A stretch of 64,000 nt of DNA from Cryptomeria japonica (taxonomy: Eukaryota > Streptophyta > Pinopsida > Cupressales > Cupressaceae): positions 443,325,038 through 443,389,037 of the forward strand of contig NC_081413.1 in NCBI RefSeq assembly GCF_030272615.1, written 5' to 3'. The position numbers and the translations under genes are program-made. Below the pieces are notes generated by a model. It did no database searches. It saw only the letters and a program-made list of their open reading frames with translations, and had not been told where the DNA came from. The first letter of the stretch is position 1. Each line of letters opens with the position of its first letter. Positions 34,247 to 45,810 of the stretch are shown one piece after another.

Positions 34247-36603
34247 TTGAAATTCAATATGGGAGGTGATTTAAGGAGGGAGGAACCAGACAACACTTCC
34301 AGATGGAAGGATATGCCAAAAGTTTGGGCAAAGCTGGAAAAAGGGTCCCTAACGAGTTTCATGGAGAAGCTGGTTGATTACGACAAAGGTAGGGTAAATC
34401 TCACAGTCTCCAAAATAACTGAAAATTGGAATAATGGGTCTTTTAAAATATATGGTGTGAGGTTCAAATTGAACATAGGCCTCATCGCGACTATGACAGG
34501 TATGCCCCACTCAAGGCTCAATTTTTTTAGAGATCTTAAAGTTTCCAATAATGTGGTAAATATTTTCCCGCGTAAGGAAAAGGAGAGGGCTAAAATTGGA
34601 AAAGCCACTGGGGGTTATTATGAAGCCTCCAACATCAAGAAAATCTAGGGTTGGGTTTTGAATGCCATCATGGAATACATAACTATTGAGGACCGCTTTT
34701 CCAGGGCCCACACTTATCACTTTGTGTTATTATACCACTTGAGGTATGAGAAAAGGGTTTCCTTGCCCTACTATCTCTTTAGGTCCCTATCTGTTAGGAT
34801 TCCCACAGATACTGAGAGGGGGGGGTGAATCAGTATCTAACCGGTTATAAGATTTTCTTAACTTAAAACATGTAAAGCATATCAATACTGTATACCGGTA
34901 AACAATAAATAATGCAATAAATAGAGATACCAACAACCACATGAAAAACACACCATAACACAGTAGTTTAACGAGGAAACCTAGTGTGGGAAAAACCTTG
35001 GTGGGATTTGTGACCCACAATATTCACTTACTGGCCAATAAGAGAATATTACTACTACAAGAGGGGCCTGCACATGCAGGAAGGCCAAGTGCCTAGAGCT
35101 CACTGCTCAATTACAAAAAGGGAAGTCTCACTGACTTACAAAAATGGATTATATAAATCCAATGTCTTGTACTGCTTCAAAATAGAATCTACTATGCCAG
35201 ATCCAGTACCGGTTTAAGCTCTGCTTTATACATAAACCCTTAACCTATAATTTGCATAATAGGTTTGCCTTATTTCTCCTATCTTCTTCCTTCTATCTAT
35301 CTCTAAAATGTTCTACAATGATCTCTTATATATATGAGTTATTTTACAACTTGCCAAGTCAGTTTACAATGATTTTACAAAATATATTATAAACAAAATT
35401 CCTATCGGCTTCTATGCCGGTATACTTCCTTTCACTGCTGGTGGTCTGTGTGCTGGTGTAGAGTCTAACCTTGCTGGTGCCAGTAAATTGTCTTGCCAGT
35501 GTCATAGGATTGTAAGGTTGCCATCAATGACAAAACCTTCAGTCACCTACAATATCTCATTGGAGTGTGGATTTGCCAACATTGTCTAGGTCTCTCCATT
35601 GTGGGCTTATGTTGCTCATTTATGAGCACTGTAAAATCCTTGCCATGTAGGAAAACAAGAGGTTGTCTGCTTCTCCAGTGAAAGGCAAGAGAAAGTTGGA
35701 GAAAAGTGAACCGAACAAGAAGGAGGCTACTCCGAGCAAAAAAAGAAAGAGTGCCACTGGGATGAAAGCCCATGATGAAAAGAATGATACAGAGGAAACT
35801 AGAAAAGAGGGTAGTGAAATGGAAATGGATGAGTCAGAGGGTGAGTAAAGTTGGAAAGATGAGGATGTGGGTGCTGAGGAAGAAGAAGGTGAGAACGAGT
35901 CTGACAATGACAGTCCAATTCACAGTGCGAGCTTAGGCAATGACAACAACCAGCCTATGGTGGATAAGAATGATAAGGATATTGAGGAAAAAGATATGAA
36001 TTCTGACAGGGAGAAGAACAAGGAACCCGAGAAGGAAATGGCTAAGGATAGTTTGAGTGAGGATAAGGAGAGCGCTCGAGAAGGGTTATTCCTGGATAAC
36101 CTTAAAAAACTCACTAAGGCTAGATTGGGTTATGATAGATGGACATATGAACTATTGAAGAACCTCAAAAAAATGGGAAACAGATGGATGAGAAAAGGAA
36201 GATGATAGGAATCAAAAGCCATGGAAGCAGGACATGGAGGAAAAAGTTAAAAAATTGTCAGCTTAGATTGACTATCTAGAAGAAGAGAAAGTGGCGATGA
36301 AAAACCTATTTGGTATGGTCCCAAATATCTTGTCTATTGTTACAAAGAACCTAGAGGATATCTCGAAGGTCCTCGATAACTCTAGCTCTCCCAAATCAGT
36401 GGTGGACCTCAACATGGAAGAAGATGCAATCAAGATTGGAAGCAGGGAAGCTACACCTGGAGGAGCTACAAAGAGAACTAGAACGAGTGTTAAGAAAGCT
36501 ATTGCTGCATCTGCTAAGGACATCCCTAATCTTAGGGATAATATCAAAGACCTATATGAGATTAGCAGTAACTTAGCTAATGCCCTGAAAAACATAAATT
36601 AGT
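34247..36603 (+). pseudogene. LINE third ORF: unknown protein with basic and acidic tail
   Basis: Downstream of RNase H and inside the LINE. First part (34,247-34,790): MKFNMGGDLRREEP, MEKLVDYDKGRVNLTV, NGSFKIYGVRFKLNIGLIATMTGMPHS read as short blocks, then FSRAHTYHFVLLYHLRYEKR. This 'globular head, Gly-Met-Pro' layout recalls the head of CC-element ORF2 (VTGLPS), but the likeness is weak. The solo LTR splits it. The second part (35,650-36,603) is Lys-rich (ASPVKGKRK, PSKKRKS), then acidic (EEEEGENESDND), then helical (TKNLEDISKVLDN) ending NALKNIN. It has several stops. I do not recognise a function. Plant L1 elements normally end after RNase H. Confidence 0.55.
34792..35581 (-). repeat. Solo LTR of the CC-element family (790 bp)
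   Basis: Plus-strand ends TGTTAGGATTCC and GATTTGCCAACA. It is of the same family as the element C LTRs (53,695-54,536), in reverse. No internal sequence is present, so it is the product of LTR-LTR recombination. Flanks CTATC and TTGTC could be a decayed 5-bp target duplication. It breaks LINE ORF3 and is therefore one of the youngest events here. Confidence 0.85.
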
Positions 36604-36786
36604 TCCTTTTGTCTAGTCTGGCTGGTTTATGCTAGTTTTTTGGGGCTTTTGCTGGTTTTTTATAGTAATTTTGCTAGTTTTCCTAAAAGTATGTTCCTCC
36701 TAGTTTCTTAATGCTTTTTATCTTGTAAGGTCATTTTGCAAAGGGTTTCGGGGCCCCTTCAAAGCCTACTTTTACTTTAATAAAAA

Positions 36787-36976
36787 ACAACAACAAGAAA
36801 ATAGCATGAACTTTATATTGCATAGATCTAATAATCTATATAAACCACTAATTGATCATATATGGAGCAATGAAGATGTAAACACATGTTATATTTACAA
36901 ATTAGAAGCATATAGGACTAACCGTAATCCAATATTTATGAAATTTCAAAATTTTGATCATAATAAAACTAATTAA
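36787..36976 (+). pseudogene. Helentron EEP endonuclease, C-terminal end (unit B)
   Basis: Resumes after the LINE with ENSMNFILHRS, KPLIDHIWSNEDVN and EAYRTNRNPIFMKFQ, ending in TAA. In unit A the same place reads TDHNPIF; here the catalytic Asp-His is changed to Asn-Arg, so unit B would be catalytically dead even without the insertions. Confidence 0.78.
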
Positions 36977-37380
36977 ATATGTATGAATCAATTGGTAGTA
37001 ATAAACAACTCATCTTTCTGCCATGCACAATACTTTGCACTTTACAAAAACTATTTCTCAACCCACTAAAATATATGTTCTATGTTTTTTGTGTATGAAT
37101 CAAAATAGTCAATAACTATGCAATATGTATTTTCTCTACAATTTCAAAACATGTAATTAATTATTGTATAATTGTCTTACAACAGTTGCATGATGGAAAG
37201 TAGCAATAGAACAACAAAACAAATAGAACCTAGATAAGAAAAAAAATCCAAAAGGTTATTACAATACTCTACTTGCACTCAAACCATACCGATTCATCTC
37301 TTAAATATTGAAATAATTCTAAAATCTTCTATACAGATCAAAGACAAAAATTCAAAACTCCATGTGCATTGAAGATCTGA
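36977..37380. other. Non-coding spacer, unit B copy of 3,406-3,809
   Basis: AT-rich, no ORF or motif that I can support; about 95 percent the same as unit A by eye. Confidence 0.6.
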
Positions 37381-37647
37381 ATGCCTGAAAAAGTAGAAAG
37401 TATATTCAAAGGTGATATCATGGTAGTCTACAAAACTGTCCTGGATAAAAGCAAAGCAGGAGAAGTGTTGCATGCTAAACTAACAGATGCAAAAGGTGAA
37501 ATGATAGTTACCATAAATGTCAATGATAAACTTTTCCAAAAGTTTGAAAATAAAATAGTACCAGGATCAACAATTTCCATATCACATTTTCAAATTGCTC
37601 CTAAATCTAATTATGATCGTGGGGATTGTGATTGTATTTGTGTGTAG
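37381..37647 (+). CDS. RPA-like OB-fold ORF, 88 residues (unit B, open)
   Basis: An uninterrupted frame from ATG (MPEKVESIFKGDIMVVY) to TAG. The body (VLHAKLTDAKGEMIVTINV, NDKLFQKFENKIVPGS, ISISHFQIAPKSN) has the strand and turn pattern of an OB fold from the large subunit of replication protein A, a single-stranded DNA binder. Helitron-type elements of plants often carry RPA-like genes, and this one follows the EEP ORF by about 400 bp. It is much shorter than a full RPA1 and is probably the first exon or an N-terminal remnant: a GTAGGAAA donor-like site overlaps its end (37,644) and the gypsy LTR begins 20 bp later. Assignment is by pattern only. Confidence 0.5.
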   Translation: MPEKVESIFKGDIMVVYKTVLDKSKAGEVLHAKLTDAKGEMIVTINVNDKLFQKFENKIVPGSTISISHFQIAPKSNYDRGDCDCICV

Positions 37648-37666
37648 GAAATGAGGGCAACAAAAA

Positions 37667-38644
37667 TGTGAAAATTGGTTTCAAAGGGTCCACACACCAA
37701 TGAGACTCTTGGTGCAAGATATATGAACTATATTGAAATAGCTCAACTTCCCAAGGGGTGTCCCATTATTCTCTATCTCACAGGATCCCTAAAGTCAATG
37801 CCTTTTCTCTCAAATAATTGAGCAAGGTGACTTAGGAATGACAACTCCAAGAACGAGTGATGTTTGATTATTATGCATGAATTCATTCCTAGATATGCTT
37901 GCTATTGAATATATGATGATTAATCTAGCATAAAGATGATGATAATATTATCCAATTATCCTAGCAATGATATATTAGTCTAACATGGATGTTCTATGAT
38001 ATTAGAATTCTTATAAATGCTATTAAGATGATTTATTAGAGAGAGGCTAAAATCGTTTAGTTAATTAGACTATAAGTTTTATGCACAAAGACTTTCTATC
38101 TGATTAGCAAAATGACTATAAGTTTGATGCATGAAACTTCTATATATCAAAATAAGAGAAAGAGAGCTCTATTTCTAGGAAAAATATGGCAATGGATGTT
38201 CAAGATTGGATAATGTTAACAAGGTTCAAGATTGAAAGTTAATCAATCCATGTTCACAATTCTCACAAATGAAATGGTGACAATTGTCCACAAGAGGTTG
38301 CTTGAGAGGAGATTAAAGAAGCATTTGAAGACATGGAGGTTACCTTAGGAGGTAAGGGTTAAAGTTAGGTTAGAGTTATCTATTGGATAAATCTTTTACT
38401 CAAGAGATAAAATCTTGTGCAAGGGTTAAAGAAATAACCAAGGTTAAAGCCATGAATGGTTGATGAGACCCTTGGGTTAGATGAGGGTTGAGTTAGAGAG
38501 AAAGTCTCTAATCATGGAAGAAGGTTGAGTTAACCATTAATGGTGAGCCTTAAATGGTTTGGAAAACTCTGAGGGTTAACTTGTTGAGGACATAAAGCCT
38601 TTAATGGTTTTCAAAGACTTTGGAGGCTTTGAGAAGTGACTTCT
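37667..38644 (-). repeat. Gypsy LTR, distal part (unit B)
   Basis: Unit B copy of 4,096-5,073; it continues at 62,230 after the CC-element. No coding sequence. Confidence 0.55.
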
Positions 38645-39382
38645 TGTTAGATGCAATGACAATCCCAAAGACATTAAGAGGGGGGGGGGGGTGAATCGGT
38701 GTCTAACTAGTTAATGGAATATTTGAACTTATTTATAAATTTGTAACCCAAATTAATGTACCTGTAAACAAGCAATAGTGTCGCAAAGAGAAACAACAGA
38801 GACAACATAAATGCATACCATAACACAAGATATTTTGGTGGGGAAACTTGGTGTGGGAAAAACCTCGATGGGATTTGTGACCCACAATATTTACTCACTG
38901 GCCAATATGAATAAATATTAATTACAATAGGGGCCTGCACATGTAGGAAGGCCAACAGCCTAGATCGCACTGCTCAATGGAAGTCTCACTGACTACAATA
39001 TGAATAATTAAATCCCAGATAATGTATTACTCAAAATAGCATCTACAATGCTTGGTTCAATACCGGTTTAAGCTCAGTCAGATACCTTAACCAAAACCTT
39101 TCACTGTCTTCTACATAATACCATTACATAATTTCATCTCCATACTATTCTATTACAAAAATGACCTATAAGATCTCATACATATATGAGTCTTTATAAT
39201 ACACCATCTCGGCCTAAGTGCCCATATAATTCATTGCTAGTATAATCTGGATGCCGGTGAATGTGCCTGTCGATGCTGCTAGATGGTGTCTGTTATGCCG
39301 GTGAATGTGTATAAACGTGTTACCAATTGGTTTCCATCAATGACAACATCTACCATTCTAATTTGAGTGTAGAATGCCAACA
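38645..39382 (-). repeat. 3' LTR of CC-element B (738 bp)
   Basis: TGTTAGATGCAATG at the left, AGAATGCCAACA at the right, followed by the polypurine tract (ATCTCCCCTTTTGGC at 39,383, reverse). Close match to 5,074-5,813. Confidence 0.88.
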
Positions 39383-39564
39383 ATCTCCCCTTTTGGCATT
39401 GATGGCAACACTCATGAGAAAAATCCAAAACTGTTATCCAAAAATGAAATCCAAAAGAAGTGTGCTCCCCCTGAATAAGTGATCTCCTATGTGCATTTAT
39501 TTTTCTCCATACTAATCCCCATTTCACATCAATGACAAAGGATGTCAACTAGAATCAAAAAATG

Positions 39565-40130
39565 CTACCTCATGTCCTATAACCGGTTGCTTACAATTTG
39601 AAAGATGTCTGCCAAACTTAGATTCAGACTCCGCATGAATTTGTTACTGTCAGAAAGAATGGTTTATGTCTACGGGATCATGTCGGTAAGATAGTGCATC
39701 TGTTTCTCTGGTGACCATTCTCCTTGAATTGTTGCCTTTAATAGCTCAACCCATTGAGTAATAAGATTGTCCAATCTTGGACCAAGTTTTCTTTTTAGTT
39801 CTCAGGCCTTTAACCTTATCCTTGCTTTCTCTTTCTCAAGTTTCTCTAACTTTTCCTCATAAACTGCCATTTCCTATTCAAAAACTGAGGTAAGTTCCAA
39901 AGAACCTATCATATTATCCGCAATGTCATCTATCTTCTTCTGCGTCTTCTTAATTTCCTCATCAATATCTTCAGTCAAGTGGTGAGGCTTGCAAGCTTCT
40001 CTATACAGCTCCTTATACTCCAAAATTGTTAAGTGTTGGTAATAATGAATAGATATGCTTAGTATAGTCTTTGATAGTTTTCTCAAAGAATTCACCTTTC
40101 TCTTTATCTACTCTTTCCTTTATAGTTTCC
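39565..40130 (-). pseudogene. CC-element B ORF2, C-terminal segment
   Basis: The end of the ~1,070-residue protein, matching 5,996-6,500 of unit A. It includes the helical part with LYREACKPHHLTEDIDEEIKK and the coiled coil near 39,840 and ends at the TAG at 39,565-39,567. It stops at the gag-protease element's left target duplication (TTTCC, 40,126-40,130). A local rearrangement near 40,030 inserts about 35 bp. Confidence 0.75.
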
Positions 40131-41182
40131 TGTAGCATCCTAAAATTGTGACACTTGCAATTTCGACTGTATTTGGGTCTTCACGATGGCTGTGCAATGT
40201 TGAACCTGAATGGAGACCCCGAAACCTGCTCGTGACATCAAAAACTGTATTTTTCTGCACCTTGGCATGATCCCTCCTTGCACCTTGCTGCCCCGGGAGC
40301 CAGGACCATAACGCCCAGTGCCTTGGTCCCTGGCCCTATTTTGGGCCCGGTCTCTTTTGGGCATCGGGTCTTTAAGTTTGGAATTCGGGAAATATTGTTT
40401 CCTGGTCGGCCTAAGGTCGGGAAAATTAGTCTATCAACCCTAATTGACAAGTATATAAACTACATTTCCTCTCTCAAAAAGGGAGGAGGACATATATGTG
40501 AAAAGACACAGAAGCAATATTCAAACATTCAAGCATTCAAGCATTCCTTCAAGCAATTGAGTATTCTAAGTCTCCATTCAAGGTTAAGTGTTGCATTCAA
40601 GACAAGGATTCAACCATTGAAGAGGAGATCACCTACAACATACAACATACAACATACATTACACCTTCACATGTAAGAATACAAACATTCTTACAACAAG
40701 GTTGCAGGTACGCGGCTATAATTGAAGGTCTGGAATCCTTGTGCAAAGACGAATAGATCCACCTTCGTTTCGCGGATTTTTCGGAGGACCGTGTGCACGC
40801 CGGGCACCATCGTCCCATCAACTTTGGCTCAAATTTGCAGAACAGCACCGTCTCGACATTTTACTGCTAATTCCAGGTCCGCAGCTTCATCCCATATCCC
40901 TATCTCTGTTTATAAACGAATCTTTCTTACTTTACATGCATTCCTAGTTCAATCATTCTATCTACATTTCTTTACAAAAGAGGGTATCCTTGATGTCTTA
41001 ACCCTTGAAACTCATTTAGAATCCAATCCTGCATTGTGTGGGATTGGATCTTGTGGGTTTCAACCCCTCTTTTGAATGTAAAGTCTCTCCTAAGTGAAAA
41101 CCATCAACCCTAGTGACCTCCCTTCTCTCTCCTTGGAGTTGGGGAGGGGAGAACAACTAGGGTTCAATTTTTCCGCTTTACA
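40131..41182 (+). repeat. 5' LTR of the gag-protease element (1,052 bp)
   Basis: Starts TGTAGCATCCTAAAATTG and ends TTCCGCTTTACA. The LTR pair differs at a few percent of positions, plus a length change from a small tandem repeat. A TATA-like TATATAAACTAC is at 40,451. Confidence 0.9.
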
Positions 41183-42366
41183 TTTTGGTGAACCTGACTT
41201 GAACATCCTCATTCTGATTATTCATGGTTAGATCTGAAAAATTTTCTCCCTTAATTACATTTCCATGTTTGATCTTTTGCAAATTTTAGAGGCTAATTGC
41301 ATAAAAACCCTAAATTTTTCTTTTTAGTAATTAAACTTGTGAAATGTTTAATTGTTAATGCTGGTTTCAGATCTACCCTTCTATTGCAAATTATCAATTC
41401 ATATTTGTGCTTTAATTCTGAAAATTAAGTGGTTAAGTGTCAAAACCCTAATTTTTAAAACCCTCTTGATTCAACCTTTGACTGATAATTTCACTGATCA
41501 AAACACCTCCAAATCGGCTGTAACTTTGGATTCCGCAATAAAATCACAATATCTCTCATCCCTGAAAATTTGGAAAAAAGTTGCGAGGACCGTGTGCACC
41601 CTGAGCGCCATCGTCCCCGACATTTTTTCTGAAATTTTGGGAGCTAGATCTTACTGTATTTTTCTGCTAAAATCCAAAATTTTGGCTGATTTTATCAATT
41701 TTAACACTTTCAAAATTAAAGTCAAAGTTGGTCTAGTGATTGCTTGGATAAAGGCTTATAATCATTCAAAAATTGTTGAAATTGAAATTTGTGTTAAAAT
41801 TGTGTTTCTTATAGTCCTAAATCTGAAAAGTGTGTTGGCATTCATTCGAAATTTTAGTGCTTTATTCAAATTTTTACAATTTGTGACTTTTGAAATTAGG
41901 TGTTTAATTACAACAACTTTGATTTCCACTTTCAAATTTGAATTTTGCATGAAATCGAGTCAAATTTTAAATTTCAAAGCCTGCATTGCTTTCAGTATTC
42001 CCTCTAAAATCATAAAATTCAAAATTTCAGTTTCCCTCTCTTTTTCAAAATTCAAATTTTGCATTTTTCAACAATCTTGGTAGGGTTCAATTTTGAGATT
42101 GCAACTTTAATTTGGCCTATCTACAGATCGTTAAATCACTCAATTTTTTCAGAATAGCTTTAAAATCATCATAACTTTCATCCCTGAAAATTTCGAAAAA
42201 AGTTGCGAGGACCGTGTGCACTCCGTTCGCCACGGTCCCGGACATTTTTTCCGAAATTTCAGGAGATTGTCCTGATTGCATTTAACAACTTAAATCTAGG
42301 AGATTGGCTGATTTTATTAAAATTTGCTACCTCTAAAATTCAAAATCTTCTCTCTCTCTGTAGTGC
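41183..42366 (+). other. Leader of the gag-protease element with a duplicated GC-rich motif
   Basis: The primer site should lie just after the LTR (TTTTGGTGAACCTGAC, 41,183); I cannot name the tRNA. A block holding GAGGACCGTGTGCACCC and ATCGTCCCCGACATTTTTTC occurs at about 41,575-41,640 and again at 42,182-42,255, with a third relative in the LTRs (near 40,783 and 47,278). A 243-codon open frame lies here, but its composition is that of AT-rich leader and I do not call it a gene. Confidence 0.7.
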
Positions 42367-45300
42367 ATGAGTTTTACAACAATAAGCCCTACTTACACTA
42401 TTCCCGTTAGACGAAGCCTTAGAATTAAGTCTTTCCAAGGTTTAATTACTGAGGAGATGGAAGCTAATTTGAATGGCCTTTTTAACGAGGATATGGGTAA
42501 TTCCTCTAATCCTCTCAATGATGAAGAAGCTCTCCATGAAGTTTCTGTAGAACAACTTTCAAAATTGGATAACCAATTTGATGATTTTCGACAATGGATG
42601 TCTCAAGAATACCCCGATAGTCAAGCTCTTTCATTAATTGAGGGTCTAAAACGTATGGTTCAAAATGATAAGAATGGAATTGATATTTTGCGTGGTATTG
42701 CACACATTGTGGATTCGAATGTGATTCCTATGAAGAGTTGTGCCGAAACTTTAGGTTATACACAACCTCCTACTCAAGTTAATCATTCTATTCCTTTGAC
42801 AACTCCTATTGCTAGTATACCTACTTTTACATCAAACATAATGACTACTTCAATACAAGACATTCCTCCTATGATCACTAGTCATGGGGGCAATCCTTCT
42901 TCTTCAATCAACCCTCTTCTTTCATTCAATCCAACTTCTTCATTCATTCCTTCAATGAGTGTCCCTATTTCATCTCCACAAATAAACATGACGCAAGGGG
43001 GCAATTCATTTAACCATTCCATTCCTCCTTGTAGTGTTCCTCCTTTCCAATCATCTCCTATGACTAACTATCATAGTGTCCCACCACCTTACTCTCTACC
43101 TTCTTTCAATAACATAACACCTCCATCACAATCTAACACGTCTAATATGAACTCTTCGACTGAAGCGACCATTAACAATCTTGCACAAACTGTCTCCTCT
43201 TTACAGCAACAAATTGCCTCTATGAATCAATCTAAGTTTAGTGTGCCCACATTTGATGTTGTGAGCCCACTTTCTCTTGACATTGTTCGAGCTATCCCCC
43301 CTAAACATGTTGAAATTCCGCATTTGGAGCTTTATAATGGTAATGGTGACCCTCTAACACATGTTAAGACATTTCAAACAATATGCACCGATTTTGCTTA
43401 TGACCAAAGGTTGCTTGCAAAACTGTTTACTAGAACATTAAGAGATAAAGCCCTACAATGGTATTGCTCGTTGCCTTCTTATTCTATTACTTCTTTTGAA
43501 CAACTTGCAAATGCTTTTATTCAACAATTTCAAAACAATATAAGTCCTAAAGTTACTTTGATTGATTTAATGCATTGTAAACAAGGTGTTAAAGAAAAAG
43601 TGACTGATTTCATTGGTAGATATAAACATTTGTATGCTCAAATTTCTTTTCCAGTACCTGACAATGATATTCAAAGAATCTTTATTTCTAATTTACAAAA
43701 AGATATTAGAGAAAAACTTCTGTTTTCTGAGTTTACTTCTTTCCAATAGTTGTGCGCAACTCTTTACAATTATCAACTGACTGTGAGTCAAATGGAACAA
43801 GCAAATCCTATGGCTCTGAGTGATAAGGGTGATAGTAGTCAACAACCATTTGGGAAGTTTAAACCGAATAGAGAGTCCATTAAATTCAATGAAAACATCA
43901 TCAACAACAATGTGAATGCAGCATCAGGTGTGCCTCCTATTTCTAAGTTTTTCAAGAAAGAAAGAAAGTTTACTCCTTTGAATGAATCATTGCATAGTAT
44001 TATGAATAAGTTATTGGAACAAAATGTGCTTACTCTCCCTCCTATAAGGCAAATAGATCCTGCAAAGATTAATTCGCCCTATTTTGATAACAAATCTTTT
44101 TGTCAATTTCATCGTCATCCTGGCCATGATACTGAAAAATGTTTTGCTTTAAATGGTAAAATTCAAGATTTGATTGATAATAATACTATCTCTGTTTCTA
44201 GTGTGAATGATAAAGGCAACACATCTGTAGCTCCTCCTAACCAAAATCTTAAGATTTTTACTGATCCATTACCTTCTCATACCTCTAATGCGATTGATAC
44301 TACTGATTCCTCTGTCTCACCTGATGATCTTGTGTCTATGACTCCGAATGTGATTAACTTTGTAGAGCAGCAGAAAATCCCTAAAGAACCTTCCATCACA
44401 TTTGATTCCAGTGAAACTATCAGGGCATCTGATGGTCCTTTATATATAGTTGCAAAAGTCAAGAATACACCTTGCCGTGGAGTGCTTATTGATCCTTCTT
44501 GTATGGTTAATGTCATTACTGAAGAATTTCTTTTTACTTTGCAATTGAATCAAGTGATCTATGACGAAACAAATGTGGTTGTGAGATTATTTGATGTATT
44601 TTCTTCTCCTGCAATTGGTTCTATTACATTACCTATTGAGGTCCATAACGAATCCCTTGATGTGGACTTTGCTATTATTCCATCATCCGAACAATTTCGT
44701 GTGAAGCTAGGCTATCCTTGGCTATCTTCCATGAAAGCTATTGCTTCTCCTATTCACAAGTGCTTGAAATTTCCCCATAATGGTGAAGTTGTTACTGTCA
44801 ATCATAGTCTCTTTAAACCTGTTGAAAGAACTTCTAGCATTCCTATTGATTACTTTTGGCCTAAACAATTCCAATCTCTTCCTCCACGAAGTGATCATCT
44901 TTTTAAATCTTATCAAAAGTGGAAAAAAGATATGATCCTATCTCTAAGTGAACCTAGAACACCCAAACTTGACATTCCTATCATTCTTGAGAAGGAAGTT
45001 CTTCCTTTGAAAGATAAAACTAATGTCTTTCCTCAAGAAGATTCCCAACCCATCCCTATGAATGTGACTATGTCTATATCTAATAAACTTCCTAAAAGTA
45101 GACCTATACCTCCTCGTCATGATGGACTTGGTCTCCTTCCTAAACCAAATATTCCTCCTTTATATGGAGCAGTTCCTCCTCCTTCCTCTTATAGAGAAAA
45201 GAGACCTTCCTCTTCTCCTATTGTTCAACCTAAGAGACCACAACCTAAACACCCAAGTGATAAGGATGAGAACATTCCTCCTCCTCAATCTTCTCAACTT

Positions 45301-45810
45301 CCTACTAAGACTAGACGAAATCGTTCTGCACGTGAATGCCGACGAAAGCATCATCTTAGAGCTCAGGTAGCTGCTTCTCAAACTTTGCAATCCCCAAAAA
45401 CACCTTCAGCTAGCATTATTCCATTTTCTCCTCAGCCGACGATTGAGCCAAAATCTCCTAAACATAACATGCATGATGGTCTTGATCCTGTGCGAGTTAA
45501 AGATCCTATTTTTATAAATCTTGATGATGATATAGATGAAAATGTTATTCATGATGAAAATGTTACTCCTGTTCATTCTGATAGTGAATATGAATATGTT
45601 GATGTTGATAACCATTTATCTAACGAATTTTCTAAAGCACTTATCCTAGCTCCTAGACAAGAACAACGTGGCTCGGAACATGAACATAGCCCTTGTTTGG
45701 ATCTTGTGATAGCTCCATCTACTGTGTTGGATGTTCCTCCTCTAGTGTGTTTCCTACCTTCCCGAAATATTGATCAGCAAGATCGGGGGGTAGATGACGT
45801 GCTAGACTAG
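42367..45810 (+). CDS. Gag-protease polyprotein of a Ty3-like non-autonomous element, one in-frame TAG
   Basis: About 1,147 codons from ATG (MSFTTISPTYTIPVRR) to TAG, with a single TAG at 43,747-43,749. Residues 1-300 are Ser/Pro-rich. Residues 310-460 are a retrotransposon gag (capsid) domain: HLELYNGNGDPLTHVKTF, LRDKALQWYCSLP, FEQLANAFIQQF, LMHCKQGVKEKVTDFIGRYK. A zinc-knuckle-like CQFHRHPGHDTEKC lies near residue 585. A retropepsin-like domain follows at residues 675-800 (YIVAKVKNTPCRGVLIDPSCM, KLGYPWLSSM); its active site reads Asp-Pro-Ser where Asp-Thr/Ser-Gly is usual. The last 250 residues are Pro-rich, then acidic, ending GVDDVLD. The TAG follows CAA and is probably CAG-to-TAG decay; stop readthrough is an alternative. 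Confidence 0.85.

Larger units (their letters stand above)
28464..36786 (+). mobile_element. L1-type LINE, near full length, with an extra 3' ORF
   Basis: Inserted in an ACAACAACAA tract that is repeated at both ends (28,451-28,462 and 36,787-36,797), the target duplication. The 5' end is close to complete (a GC-rich leader, then ORF1), and the 3' end has a short A-rich tail after TTTACTTTAATAAAAA. It contains ORF1, ORF2 (endonuclease, RT, zf-RVT, RVT_3 RNase H) and a third ORF region. A solo LTR sits inside it. Unit A lacks it, so it arrived after the duplication. About 20 bp of target (TACTATAAGC...) is missing on the right side compared with unit A. Confidence 0.9.

Noticed and set aside
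37381-37647. The open 88-codon frame as a functional host RPA gene
   Set aside because: It is far too short, lies between Helentron and gypsy remnants, and its unit A copy is broken; it is best seen as an element remnant.
41352-42083. A 243-codon open frame in the leader of the gag-protease element
   Set aside because: Composition is that of AT-rich leader DNA (many Phe, Ile, Lys), it contains the duplicated GC-rich motif out of any domain context, and no family pattern is visible.
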